Positions 1-7,109 of a stretch of 10,411 nt of DNA are shown piece by piece. Each line of letters starts with the position of its first letter. Positions within the stretch are counted from its first letter, which is position 1. Made by a program: the position numbers and the translations under genes. The stretch covers positions 1-10,411 of the forward strand of contig QHWL01000270.1 in assembly GCA_003222555.1 (NCBI GenBank), written 5' to 3'. The notes under the pieces are model-generated. The model was not told the DNA's origin, did no database searches, and saw only the letters and a program-made list of their open reading frames with translations. The DNA is from Acidobacteriota bacterium (GTDB lineage Bacteria > Acidobacteriota > Vicinamibacteria > Vicinamibacterales > CAVVIG01).

Positions 1-150
1 TTCCGGCGCTGGAGGCTGCGGGCAATCAAGAAGAGCGGCGTCGATGCGCTCGAGCGCATCGGCGGCCCGCACGCAAAGGCTGCGCTCGACGAGGCGGCAA
101 AGAGCGGCGATCGCCTGCTGAAGAAAATCGTCGCCGCACGGCGGGTCTAA
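1..150 (+). CDS. C-terminal end of a HEAT-repeat protein (partial, 5' end outside window)
   Basis: An open frame enters at base 1 and stops at TAA 148-150, giving 49 codons. The residues form an amphipathic helix pair of HEAT type, with DALERIGGPHAKAALDEAA as the core. The stretch aligns by eye with the last repeat of the HEAT protein ending at 4055 (DALARVATPEAISVLREAA), so the two genes appear to be paralogues or share a repeat type. HEAT repeats are protein-binding solenoids, usually cytoplasmic scaffolds or regulators. The domains that would define this gene's role lie upstream. It is on the same strand as the HD-GYP operon but 336 bases away, so co-transcription is possible and not shown. 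An unrelated helical protein cannot be excluded from so short a piece. Confidence 0.6.
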   Translation, partial: FRRWRLRAIKKSGVDALERIGGPHAKAALDEAAKSGDRLLKKIVAARRV

Positions 151-194
151 AGAGGGTCCACTCCGCGCGTGTGAAAGCCGAAAGCCGCTCAAGC

Positions 195-232
195 CAATGC
201 CGGGCCGCGTAAGCGGCGAAGGCGCAGGCCGC
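195..232 (+). repeat. Intergenic repeat copy 1 (CAATGCCG family)
   Basis: This copy begins CAATGCCG and ends GCAGGCCGC. Directly after the core it forms a perfect 5-bp hairpin, GCCGC (204-208), loop GTAA, GCGGC (213-217). The same layout with a different stem sequence occurs at 371-408. Confidence 0.55.
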
Positions 233-290
233 GCGGGGTCAAAAGAGGGCCCCATGCCGGCCTGTTCTGCGAGCACAAAGTCGCCGAAAC

Positions 291-330
291 CAATGCCGAG
301 GCGCGTAGGCGGGGCACAGGCCGCCCGCCT
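291..330 (+). repeat. Intergenic repeat copy 2 (CAATGCCG family, diverged)
   Basis: This copy begins CAATGCCGAG and keeps the GCACAGGC tail of the family. The first small hairpin is broken here, with one loop base missing. An alternative 7-bp hairpin pairs AGGCGGG (307-313) with CCCGCCT (324-330). Confidence 0.5.
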
Positions 331-370
331 CAGCGCAGAGTCGCTGCACTGAACGGACGCGCGGGGCAAT

Positions 371-432
371 CAATGCCGAGCGCCGTCAGGCGCGAAGGCA
401 CAGGCGCTGGCAGCCTCGAGCCTGAGCGCCTG
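371..432 (+). repeat. Intergenic repeat copy 3 with adjoining hairpin
   Basis: This copy begins CAATGCCGAG. It forms the stem GCGCC (380-384), loop GTCA, GGCGC (389-393), the same architecture as copy 1 with different but still paired bases. It runs into a second perfect 8-bp inverted repeat, CAGGCGCT (401-408) with AGCGCCTG (425-432). The ATG at 373 lies inside the conserved repeat core, which argues against it being the start of the HD-GYP gene. Confidence 0.55.
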
Positions 433-436
433 GGGG

Positions 437-472
437 TGGGGCCCCGGGCGCCGTACGTAAGGCCGGGCCCCA
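437..472 (+). promoter_or_regulatory. GC-rich hairpin just upstream of the HD-GYP operon start
   Basis: TGGGGCCC (437-444) pairs perfectly with GGGCCCCA (465-472), and two more G-C pairs form beyond a one-base bulge. The stem ends 14 bases before the ATG at 487, leaving an A-rich single-stranded stretch next to the start codon. It has no following T-tract, so it is a poor intrinsic terminator. It could be a leader structure that stabilises the message or affects translation. The function is inference. Confidence 0.45.
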
Positions 473-486
473 GCGCAAACTCAAAA

Positions 487-1842
487 ATGGACCAACGGAA
501 AGCCGAAGATCTCGTGCGGCGTCTCGCCGCAGCCCTGCGCGGGACCGAGCTGTACTCGCCGACCCACCCGCTGGTACAGCACGGCATCGACGCGCTCAGC
601 AACGACGCCCTCGAGGCACTCCAGACGGCGCCGAGCATCGTCATCGGATTCGTCGGCGACGAAGTCGTGGTCGACGGCGGGCGATTGCCTCGCGGATCGG
701 TGGCGCTGGTCAGCTTCGCTCGGAACCTTCGTGCGCGCGAGATCGAGAAAGTCACGCTGACGCGCGGCCTGACGCGCGAGGACATCCGCGGCTTCGTCGC
801 GGTCCTGGGCGATCGCGAGTCGCGGATAGGAATCGCCGATCGGCTGACGATGGGCAGCGTCCGGCACATCCAGGTCGGGAAAATTGTCGTCGAGGACGTC
901 ACAGACGATCAGGTGGGGATTACGGCGGCCAGACGGGTGTACGAGACCGCGGTCGAGACGGCCGAAACGCTCTGGCAGGCGGCCAAGGCGGGCGACCAGC
1001 CCGACCCCGATGCGGCGCGGAAGATCATCGACGGCCTCGCCCGGCTCGTCACGCAGGACCGCACGTCGCTGATGGCGTTGACGACGATCAAGAAATACGA
1101 CAACTACACGTTCACGCACATGGTGAACGTCTCGTCGCTCGCCATGGCGCAGGTGCGCGCGCTCAATGTCGACGGGACCCTGCTGCGGGAGTTCGGCTTC
1201 GCGGCGTTGATGCACGACATCGGCAAGGTGAACACCCCGCTCGAAATACTCAATAAGCCTGACAGGCTCACGACAGAAGAATTCGAGATCATGAAGCGCC
1301 ACGTCGTCGACGGCGCGCACATCCTCCGCCGGACGCCCGAGATGCCGGCGCTGGCGCCGATTGTGGCGTTCGAGCATCACCTGAAACAGGATTTGAGCGG
1401 GTACCCCGAAAATATCGGCAGCCGCAAATTGAACCTCTGTACGATGATCGTCAGCATCGCCGACGTGTTCGACGCCCTCAGGAGCAACCGGCCATATCGC
1501 CAGGCCCTTGCGACTGCGCGCATCCGGGCCATTTTGGGCGAACAGGAGAATCCGGCCTTCAACCAGGTGCTGTTGAAGCGCTTCGTGAATTTGATGGGAC
1601 TCTTTCCGGTCGGCAGCCTGGTGCGCTTGAGCACGGACGAGCTGGCGGTGGTGAGCGCGGAGCATCCGACCGATCCGTTCCGGCCGCAGGTGAAAATCAT
1701 CGTCGACGCGGCCGGCCAGACGCTCGAAGAGCCGCTGCTCGCCAACACGTGGGATCGTGACAGTCGCGGCGAGCACCCGCGCGCCGTCGTCGAAGCGGTG
1801 GATCCCGAGTCTGTGGGCATCGACCCGTTGAAGTACATGTAA
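487..1842 (+). CDS. HD-GYP domain phosphodiesterase, first paralogue
   Basis: The product is 451 residues. HD-GYP proteins typically hydrolyse cyclic di-GMP (some cGAMP) in the cytoplasm, using a metal site. Residues 1-135 form an N-terminal module with ELYSPTHP at 21-28. The HD-GYP domain spans about 200-365, with H211, HD 243-244, K247, H272, HH 297-298, D302, GYP 305-307 and D326 all visible. The usual DGxGYP loop reads DLSGYP, so the glycine is replaced by leucine; HHE reads HHL. The position four residues before H211 is Tyr rather than the Glu of trinuclear HD-GYPs, so a dinuclear site is more likely. The tail ends GIDPLKYM, matching the second paralogue. I chose ATG 487 because it matches that paralogue's start; the in-frame ATG 373 lies in repeat DNA. 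No clear ribosome-binding site is seen. The stop overlaps the next start. No membrane segment is evident. Confidence 0.88.
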   Translation: MDQRKAEDLVRRLAAALRGTELYSPTHPLVQHGIDALSNDALEALQTAPSIVIGFVGDEVVVDGGRLPRGSVALVSFARNLRAREIEKVTLTRGLTREDIRGFVAVLGDRESRIGIADRLTMGSVRHIQVGKIVVEDVTDDQVGITAARRVYETAVETAETLWQAAKAGDQPDPDAARKIIDGLARLVTQDRTSLMALTTIKKYDNYTFTHMVNVSSLAMAQVRALNVDGTLLREFGFAALMHDIGKVNTPLEILNKPDRLTTEEFEIMKRHVVDGAHILRRTPEMPALAPIVAFEHHLKQDLSGYPENIGSRKLNLCTMIVSIADVFDALRSNRPYRQALATARIRAILGEQENPAFNQVLLKRFVNLMGLFPVGSLVRLSTDELAVVSAEHPTDPFRPQVKIIVDAAGQTLEEPLLANTWDRDSRGEHPRAVVEAVDPESVGIDPLKYM

Positions 1843-4055
1843 TGGCTGCCGACGAAGCCCTCTCCCCGCTTGCGCCGGAAGACACGGGCCGGCTCACCGC
1901 ATTCGCGCGGGCGTGCAAGGCGGCCGCGCGCGCCGTCGTGCTGTATCCGCCCTCGCATCCGGCGATTGCCACCACCCTGGGCCGCATCGTCAGCAGCACT
2001 GCGCCTCCCGCCCTGACCAGCCCACTCAAAATCAGCGTGCTTCCCAACGCTCTCCTGCTGGACGGGCGCGCGCCGGCGCGACCTGACCTGATTGGTGAGA
2101 TCACCGTGCATCCGGGCGGCGACATCGAGGCGTGGCGCAGCTTTCTCTTGTTGCTCGGGCGTAGCTCGGGCGACGTCCGGGCCGACGGCGGCATCAGCCG
2201 GCTGTGGACCACTATCGGAGGCCGCCACCTCGAGCTGCGCGAGATCGACTACTCCGAAGTCTTGCGCGATCGCGCCGGCGGGCAGGCGGCGGTGTGGGAA
2301 CGGGTCATCGCCAGCTGGCTCCAGAGCGACGCCAGGGATCTGGACGAGGAGGAGATCAGGATGCTGTTAGGCATCGCTGGCGATCCTCGCCAGTTCCAGG
2401 AGCTGGTGGCGGAGCTCGATGCACAAGCCACCTCGAGCAACGCTGGCGTTTCGGCGAAGACGGCCGCCCTCGTCCGGATGCTGCGCGGCATCGCTGAGGC
2501 GGTCGCCAGGACCGCTCCCGATCAACTCGAGCCGATCCTTCGCAACATGGCGATGGCGGTCGGCCGGCTCTCGCCCGACGTGATGCTGGAAATGCTCTCC
2601 GGCGAGGGACAGCGGGTGGTCGGCGAGGTCGTCCGCCGGATGTCCGACCAAACGATCGCCACCTTCGTCGCCCACAACGTCATCGAGGAAGGCACGTCGA
2701 CCGACCGCCTCGCCCAGGCGTTTCACGCGCTGGTGCCCGATGAGATACACCGGCACCGGCTTCTCGCGCTGGCGCACGACGAGGTGGCCTCCAGTCCTCT
2801 CGGCCAGGCAGCAGGATTCGACTCGCTGTGGACCAACGTGTCGGAAATGCTAACGTCGTACTCCGACTCATCATTCGTCTCCGACGAATACGGTCGTGAG
2901 CTGTCAGGCGCGAGAACTCAGGCCATCGAGGTCGAGCGCGTCAGCGACGATCCGCCCGATCGGATCAACGCGTGGCTCGCCACCGTGGCCATCAGTGAGG
3001 TCCGCGCGCTCGACCTCACCCTCCTGCTCGATCTGTTGCGCATCGAGCAGGATGCCGTCCGGTGGCGGGATTTGATGCGGCCGATCGTGGCGCAGATTGA
3101 AGACCAGCTGCTCGTCGGCGACTTCGAAGCGGCGCAGCAGCTGGCCACGGTTCTGGCGACCGAAACGGGCCCGAGCGGCACCTCCGGGCGTAAGTCGTCG
3201 GCGGCGCGGGCAATCGAGCAGCTCGCCAGCGGCCCGATGATGCGACACATCGTGTCGCACCTGGCCATAATCGACGAGGCGCAATTCGGCCGCGTCAAGG
3301 AGCTGTGCCTCGCCATCGGCAACGTGCTCGTGGGACCGCTCGCCGAGGCCCTGTCGACGGAGGAGCGCGGCCGAACGCGCGAGCGGCTCACGGCGCTCCT
3401 CATCGCCTTCGGCGCCACGGGCCGGCAAACCGTGGAGCGGCTGAAGGGCTCGTCCAACCCCGCCGTGCGCCGGACGGCGATCTACCTGTTGCGGGAATTC
3501 GGCGGCAAAGATGCGTTGCCCGATCTGACGATGTTGCTCGACGACAGCGAGTCGCAGGTCCAGCGCGAGGCCCTGCGGGCCATCCTCGACATCGGCACGG
3601 ACGCGGCGTACTCCGTCCTGCAGCGGGCGCTCGTGTCTGGGACCGCGCAATCCCGCGAGGCCATTATGCGATCGATCGCGCTTCTCCGCGACGAACGCGC
3701 CACGCCCCTCTTCGCCTACATTGTCGGCCACGTCGATCACCGCGGGCCGCTGCTTCCCATCTACCTGACCGCCATCGAATCGCTCGGTGCGCTCCACGAT
3801 CCGGCGGGCGTGCAGGCGCTGAAAGACGCGCTGCACCGGGGGGAATGGTGGGCACCGCGGCGGACGGCGCGCCTGCGCGCGGCCGCGGCCGATGCGCTGG
3901 CCCGCGTAGCGACGCCCGAGGCCATCAGCGTGCTGCGCGAAGCCGCCGAGTCGCGGTCGCGCGGCGTCCGGTCGGCGGCCAAACCCCAGCTCGCCCGCGC
4001 CGAACGCGGCGCGCGGGTCGCGGCGGAGCACCCGCTAAGACCGCCGACGGTGTGA
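1842..4055 (+). CDS. Large HEAT-repeat protein with an HD-GYP-like N-terminal module
   Basis: The product is 737 residues, soluble, with no signal peptide or membrane segment. Residues 16-140 resemble the start of both flanking HD-GYP proteins: VLYPPSHP at 33-40, a strand pair near 62-76 (LKISVLPNALLLDG), then GGRHLELREIDYSEVL at 126-141. Residues 150-510 are helical and I do not recognise a family. From about 520 to 720 there are HEAT-type helix pairs, such as NPAVRRTAIYLLREFG and SQVQREALRAILDIG, and a WWAPRRTARLRAAAADAL unit at 669-686 typical of HEAT-repeat (PBS-lyase-like) proteins. HEAT solenoids bind proteins, so a scaffold or regulator of the neighbouring phosphodiesterases is plausible but unproven. 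The start codon overlaps the upstream stop by one base (TAATG), implying translational coupling. The next start is 3 bases after this stop. No catalytic motif is visible. Confidence 0.8.
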   Translation: MAADEALSPLAPEDTGRLTAFARACKAAARAVVLYPPSHPAIATTLGRIVSSTAPPALTSPLKISVLPNALLLDGRAPARPDLIGEITVHPGGDIEAWRSFLLLLGRSSGDVRADGGISRLWTTIGGRHLELREIDYSEVLRDRAGGQAAVWERVIASWLQSDARDLDEEEIRMLLGIAGDPRQFQELVAELDAQATSSNAGVSAKTAALVRMLRGIAEAVARTAPDQLEPILRNMAMAVGRLSPDVMLEMLSGEGQRVVGEVVRRMSDQTIATFVAHNVIEEGTSTDRLAQAFHALVPDEIHRHRLLALAHDEVASSPLGQAAGFDSLWTNVSEMLTSYSDSSFVSDEYGRELSGARTQAIEVERVSDDPPDRINAWLATVAISEVRALDLTLLLDLLRIEQDAVRWRDLMRPIVAQIEDQLLVGDFEAAQQLATVLATETGPSGTSGRKSSAARAIEQLASGPMMRHIVSHLAIIDEAQFGRVKELCLAIGNVLVGPLAEALSTEERGRTRERLTALLIAFGATGRQTVERLKGSSNPAVRRTAIYLLREFGGKDALPDLTMLLDDSESQVQREALRAILDIGTDAAYSVLQRALVSGTAQSREAIMRSIALLRDERATPLFAYIVGHVDHRGPLLPIYLTAIESLGALHDPAGVQALKDALHRGEWWAPRRTARLRAAAADALARVATPEAISVLREAAESRSRGVRSAAKPQLARAERGARVAAEHPLRPPTV

Positions 4056-4058
4056 GCT

Positions 4059-5426
4059 ATGGACGATAAACAATTCCAGCTCGCCGACGACTTCCTCCGA
4101 CGCTTCGCCTCAGCGCTGCGATCGGCGCAGCTCTACTCGGCCGGCCACCCCATCATCGCCAGAAACATCGACGCGCTCGTGGCGGGCGTCGGGCACGTTC
4201 ACGCCTCTCAGCCGACGATCACGATAGGCATCGTCGGCACCGAGATCGTCGTGGGCGACGTGCCGATCGGGAAGGTCGAATTGCTCGGCGAGCTCGTGAA
4301 GCGCATGCAGCTCGCCGGCGTCGAGCGCGTGGCCATCGATCGGGGCGTGTCGAAAGAAGAAATCGCCGGCCTCGTGCAGACGCTGGCCTCGATCGAACCG
4401 CGAAGGATCGGTGAAGACCGGCCGCCCGAGCTGCCGGTCTTCCCGCACATCCGTCTTGGCCGGATTCAGGTCGAGCAGCGCGTCGAAGAAAGCCTCGCCG
4501 ACACGGCGACGATTCGCCGCATGTATGACGATGCCGTGTCGGTCGCGAGCCTCGTGTGGGAGAGCGCAAAAACCGAAAGGCAGCCCGACGCCACGGCCGC
4601 CAAGTCGATGGTCGACGGCCTCGCGCAAGCGGTGGCTCAGAACCGGACGGCGCTCATGGCGCTGACGGCGCTCAAGAGCTACGACAATTACACGTTCACG
4701 CACATGGTGAACGTGTCGATCTTGACGATGGGCCAGGCGCGCGGGCTGGGGGTCGACGGGCCGCTGCTCCGCGAGTTCGGGATGGCCGCGCTGATGCACG
4801 ACCTCGGGAAAGTCCAGACACCGCTCGAGGTGCTCAACAAGCCGGACAAGCTCACCGACGCCGAGTTCGCGATCATGAAACGCCACACGGTGGACGGCGC
4901 CGAAATGTTGCGGCGGACGCCCGACATCCCGACGCTGGCGCCGGTGGTCGCCTTCGAACATCACCTGCGTCTTGACGGCTCTGGCTACCCGGACGGCGTC
5001 AAACGACCGACGCTGAATATCTGCACCATGCTGTGCAGCATCGCCGATGTGTACGACGCCATGCGATCGCAGCGCCGGTACCAGCAGTCATTTCCGACTG
5101 AACGCATTCTCGCCGTGCTGAAGCGCAGCGACGGCCAGCAGTTCGATCAGCATCTGGTCCGGCGGTTCGTTCAGCTCATCGGCATTTATCCTCCGGGCAA
5201 TATGGTGCGCCTCGACACAGGCGAGATTGCCGTCGTCGTCAAGGCGTACGCGCCCGATCCCTATCGCCCTCAAGTGCGGGTGTTGTTCGATCGCACGGGC
5301 TCACGGCTCGACCTGCCGTACGACGTGAATCTCTGGGACGTCGAGAGCGGCCAAGACCGGCCGTCCTCGGTCGTCGCGCCGCTCGACCCTGCCGACTATG
5401 CCATCGACCCATTGGCCTTGATGTAA
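4059..5426 (+). CDS. HD-GYP domain phosphodiesterase, second paralogue (canonical motif)
   Basis: The product is 455 residues and is a full-length paralogue of the gene at 487-1842; about two-thirds of residues in the HD-GYP core match by eye. The N-terminal module has QLYSAGHP at 24-31. The HD-GYP domain spans roughly 204-370, with H215, HD 247-248, K251, H276, HH 301-302, DGSGYP 306-311 and D330. Unlike the first copy the DG pair is intact, so this is the better candidate for an active cyclic di-GMP phosphodiesterase. HHL replaces the common HHE in both copies. The C-terminal segment ends YAIDPLALM, like the first copy. There is no receiver, GGDEF or membrane domain, so any signal must enter through the N-terminal module or a partner. 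ATG 4059 lies 3 bases after the HEAT gene's stop, consistent with coupled translation. Confidence 0.92.
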   Translation: MDDKQFQLADDFLRRFASALRSAQLYSAGHPIIARNIDALVAGVGHVHASQPTITIGIVGTEIVVGDVPIGKVELLGELVKRMQLAGVERVAIDRGVSKEEIAGLVQTLASIEPRRIGEDRPPELPVFPHIRLGRIQVEQRVEESLADTATIRRMYDDAVSVASLVWESAKTERQPDATAAKSMVDGLAQAVAQNRTALMALTALKSYDNYTFTHMVNVSILTMGQARGLGVDGPLLREFGMAALMHDLGKVQTPLEVLNKPDKLTDAEFAIMKRHTVDGAEMLRRTPDIPTLAPVVAFEHHLRLDGSGYPDGVKRPTLNICTMLCSIADVYDAMRSQRRYQQSFPTERILAVLKRSDGQQFDQHLVRRFVQLIGIYPPGNMVRLDTGEIAVVVKAYAPDPYRPQVRVLFDRTGSRLDLPYDVNLWDVESGQDRPSSVVAPLDPADYAIDPLALM

Positions 5427-5461
5427 ACTTAACTCTTCTGCCGATACGCACCTTCGCTCTC

Positions 5462-5908
5462 GTGCTTGCCGTGCTCCTCGTCGCCGTGTGCGCACCGCGT
5501 GCCGCGGCGCCCAGACCGGCACCACCGAGGCTAGCCGTCATCGTGATGGTCGATCAGATGCGCGCCGACTACGTGGATCATTTCAAGGGCGACTGGTCCG
5601 CCGGCCTCAAGCGGCTGCTCAGCAAGGGCGCGTGGTTTCGACGCGCCACCTACCCGTACCTCACGACGGTCACGTGCGCCGGGCATGCGACCGTGTCGAG
5701 CGGCGCGTTTCCAAACTCGCACGGCGTCTTCCAGAACGCTTGGTGGGATCGCGCTGCTCACCGCGTCATGACGTGCACGGAAGATCCGGACGCCCAAGAC
5801 GTCGGCTACAACACGTCGGTCAGAGGCGGTGACAGCGGGTATCGACTCCTCATCCCGAGCTTCGCGGACGAAATGCGGAGTCAGCCCACGTCGTCTCGCT
5901 TTCGCTGA
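5462..5908 (+). CDS. N-terminal fragment of the split phosphatase
   Basis: This 148-codon frame carries the signal segment, metal-ligand Asp at residue 31, nucleophile Thr at residue 71 in TCAGHA, and the family segment up to FADEMRSQ. The last seven residues (PTSSRFR) are out-of-frame reading that ends at TGA 5906-5908. On its own it lacks most metal ligands and should be inactive. Confidence 0.6.
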   Translation: MLAVLLVAVCAPRAAAPRPAPPRLAVIVMVDQMRADYVDHFKGDWSAGLKRLLSKGAWFRRATYPYLTTVTCAGHATVSSGAFPNSHGVFQNAWWDRAAHRVMTCTEDPDAQDVGYNTSVRGGDSGYRLLIPSFADEMRSQPTSSRFR

Positions 5909-5925
5909 AGGATCGCAGCGCCGTC

Positions 5926-7065
5926 ATGCTCGCGGGTCACGGCGCCGACCTAGCGACATGGTTGGCCAACACGCTCGACGGCTGGGTGACTTCGTCTGCA
6001 TTGACGAGCCAGGCCGTCGCCGCGGTCAAAACGTTCAGCGACACCAACCCGCTGGACGCCGACTACGGCAAAACGTGGTCCCGCCTGTTGCCCGACGCGA
6101 AGTATCAAGGTCCAGACGATGGCCTGGCCGAGGCGCCGCCGTCCGGATGGACGCCGACGTTCCCACACGTGCTCAAGAGCGGCACAGGGAAACCGGACTT
6201 CGAGTTTCGCAAGCAGTGGCAGACCAGTCCGTACGCCGACGCATATCTCGGCCGGTTCGCCGCGGCGCTCGTCGAGTCGCTGCAACTCGGCAAACACGGC
6301 GGCATCGATGTCCTGGGCGTCAGTTTCTCCAGTCCGGATCTGGTTGGTCATGCCTTCGGACCGCGCAGCCAGGAAGTGCAGGACATGTACGCGCACCTCG
6401 ATCGAACCATTGGCACGCTGCTGGATCGGCTGGACGTGCTCGTCGGCCGCGACGAGTACGTGGTTGGGCTCACTTCAGACCACGGCGTCACCCCAATCCC
6501 GGAACAGCTCGAGAAAGCAGGTGAGGACGCCGGGCGATTCAACCTAGCCGCCATGATCGACGCCGTCGAAGAGCGCGCGCGGGCCGCGCTCGGGCCCGGC
6601 AAGCACGTGGCAGTGATGTCTGGCAACGACCTGTATTTCGAGACCGGTGTCTACGAGGCGCTTCGCGCCAAGCCTGGCGCGCTCGACGCTGTCGTCGAGG
6701 CGCTTGCGTCCCGCCCGGGGGTTGCCAGGGTCTTTCGAAGCGAACAGCTTCGCGACGCCGTACATGCCGCCGATCCGCTTCTGCGCGCTGCCGCGCTGAG
6801 CTACTTTCCTGGCCGAAGCGGCGATCTGATCCTGGCCGCAAAACCGGGGTGGATGTCCGCCGGCAGCGGGACGGAGCACGATTCGGCCAATCCCGACGAT
6901 CAGCGGGTACCGATTCTGTTCATGGGCCGCGGGATCAAGCCGGGAGAATACTCGCAGCCCGCGACCCCTGCTGATGTCGCGCCAACGCTGGCGGCCGTTT
7001 GCGGCATCACGATGCGTCAGGCCGAAGGACATGTCCTGCGCGAGGCGCTCACCTTCGCCCCCTGA
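5926..7065 (+). CDS. C-terminal fragment of the split phosphatase
   Basis: This 379-codon frame can be read from ATG 5926, but family sequence already begins at 5881 in the same frame, so ATG 5926 is an internal methionine and not a natural start. It holds metal ligands D138 and H142 (PDLVGH), D185 and H186 (SDHG), and H318 (GTEHD). Without the N-terminal part it has no nucleophile and no signal peptide. Confidence 0.6.
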   Translation: MLAGHGADLATWLANTLDGWVTSSALTSQAVAAVKTFSDTNPLDADYGKTWSRLLPDAKYQGPDDGLAEAPPSGWTPTFPHVLKSGTGKPDFEFRKQWQTSPYADAYLGRFAAALVESLQLGKHGGIDVLGVSFSSPDLVGHAFGPRSQEVQDMYAHLDRTIGTLLDRLDVLVGRDEYVVGLTSDHGVTPIPEQLEKAGEDAGRFNLAAMIDAVEERARAALGPGKHVAVMSGNDLYFETGVYEALRAKPGALDAVVEALASRPGVARVFRSEQLRDAVHAADPLLRAAALSYFPGRSGDLILAAKPGWMSAGSGTEHDSANPDDQRVPILFMGRGIKPGEYSQPATPADVAPTLAAVCGITMRQAEGHVLREALTFAP

Positions 7066-7109
7066 CGGGTGAGCGCCGAAAGCCCTTTCTGGCCACGCGA
7101 GTCGCTGAC

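Larger units (their letters stand above)
151..486. other. Repeat-rich intergenic region with no convincing gene
   Basis: No frame here looks like a real protein. The region holds three imperfect copies of a CAATGCCG-led repeat (starting at 195, 291 and 371), their short hairpins, and two larger hairpins (401-432 and 437-472). The phrase AAAGAGGG also recurs, near 151 and again near 243, so the larger spacing unit may be duplicated. I see no clear sigma-70 promoter. Any promoter for the HD-GYP operon is either here and not recognisable, or upstream. Confidence 0.6.
5462..7065 (+). pseudogene. Secreted alkaline-phosphatase/phosphodiesterase superfamily protein, split by a frameshift
   Basis: Two frames together give one protein of about 534 residues, resembling PafA-type phosphatases and type I phosphodiesterases (PF01663-like). 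The first frame holds a hydrophobic signal segment (LAVLLVAVCAPRAAA), the metal ligand in VMVDQMRADY, and the nucleophile Thr in TVTCAGHATV. The second holds SLKDR (coded at 5902-5916, like the PafA Lys/Arg pair), DLVGHAFGP, LTSDHGV and GTEHD, which complete the metal site. The frames meet around 5881-5890, where one lost base explains the break. The SLKDR motif is read only if the frame is restored, so the split is not two genes. The product would remove phosphate from extracytoplasmic esters. The start is uncertain: GTG 5462 lacks a basic n-region, while an in-frame CTG at 5438 would add PIRTFA. It could be a true pseudogene or a sequencing or assembly error. Confidence 0.82.

Noticed and set aside
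195..432. CRISPR array
   Set aside because: Only three diverged copies, with unequal spacing (96 and 80 bases), and no cas genes.
373..486. N-terminal extension of the first HD-GYP protein from ATG 373
   Set aside because: The ATG is part of the conserved CAATGCCG repeat core, the 38 added residues are low-complexity, and the paralogue starts at the position matching ATG 487.
481..1776. Long minus-strand open frame opposite the first HD-GYP gene
   Set aside because: Arg/His-rich antisense reading of high-GC codons with no family motif; the + strand has a clear HD-GYP protein.
2904..4031. Long minus-strand open frame opposite the HEAT gene
   Set aside because: Compositionally biased shadow of the coding frame on the + strand.
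5873..5910. Programmed ribosomal frameshift in the phosphatase gene
   Set aside because: No slippery heptamer or convincing downstream structure seen at the junction, and this enzyme family is not known for it.
6999..7109. Longer MGMT-like protein starting at ATG 6999
   Set aside because: The extension overlaps the phosphatase coding region and shows no resemblance to the MGMT N-terminal domain.
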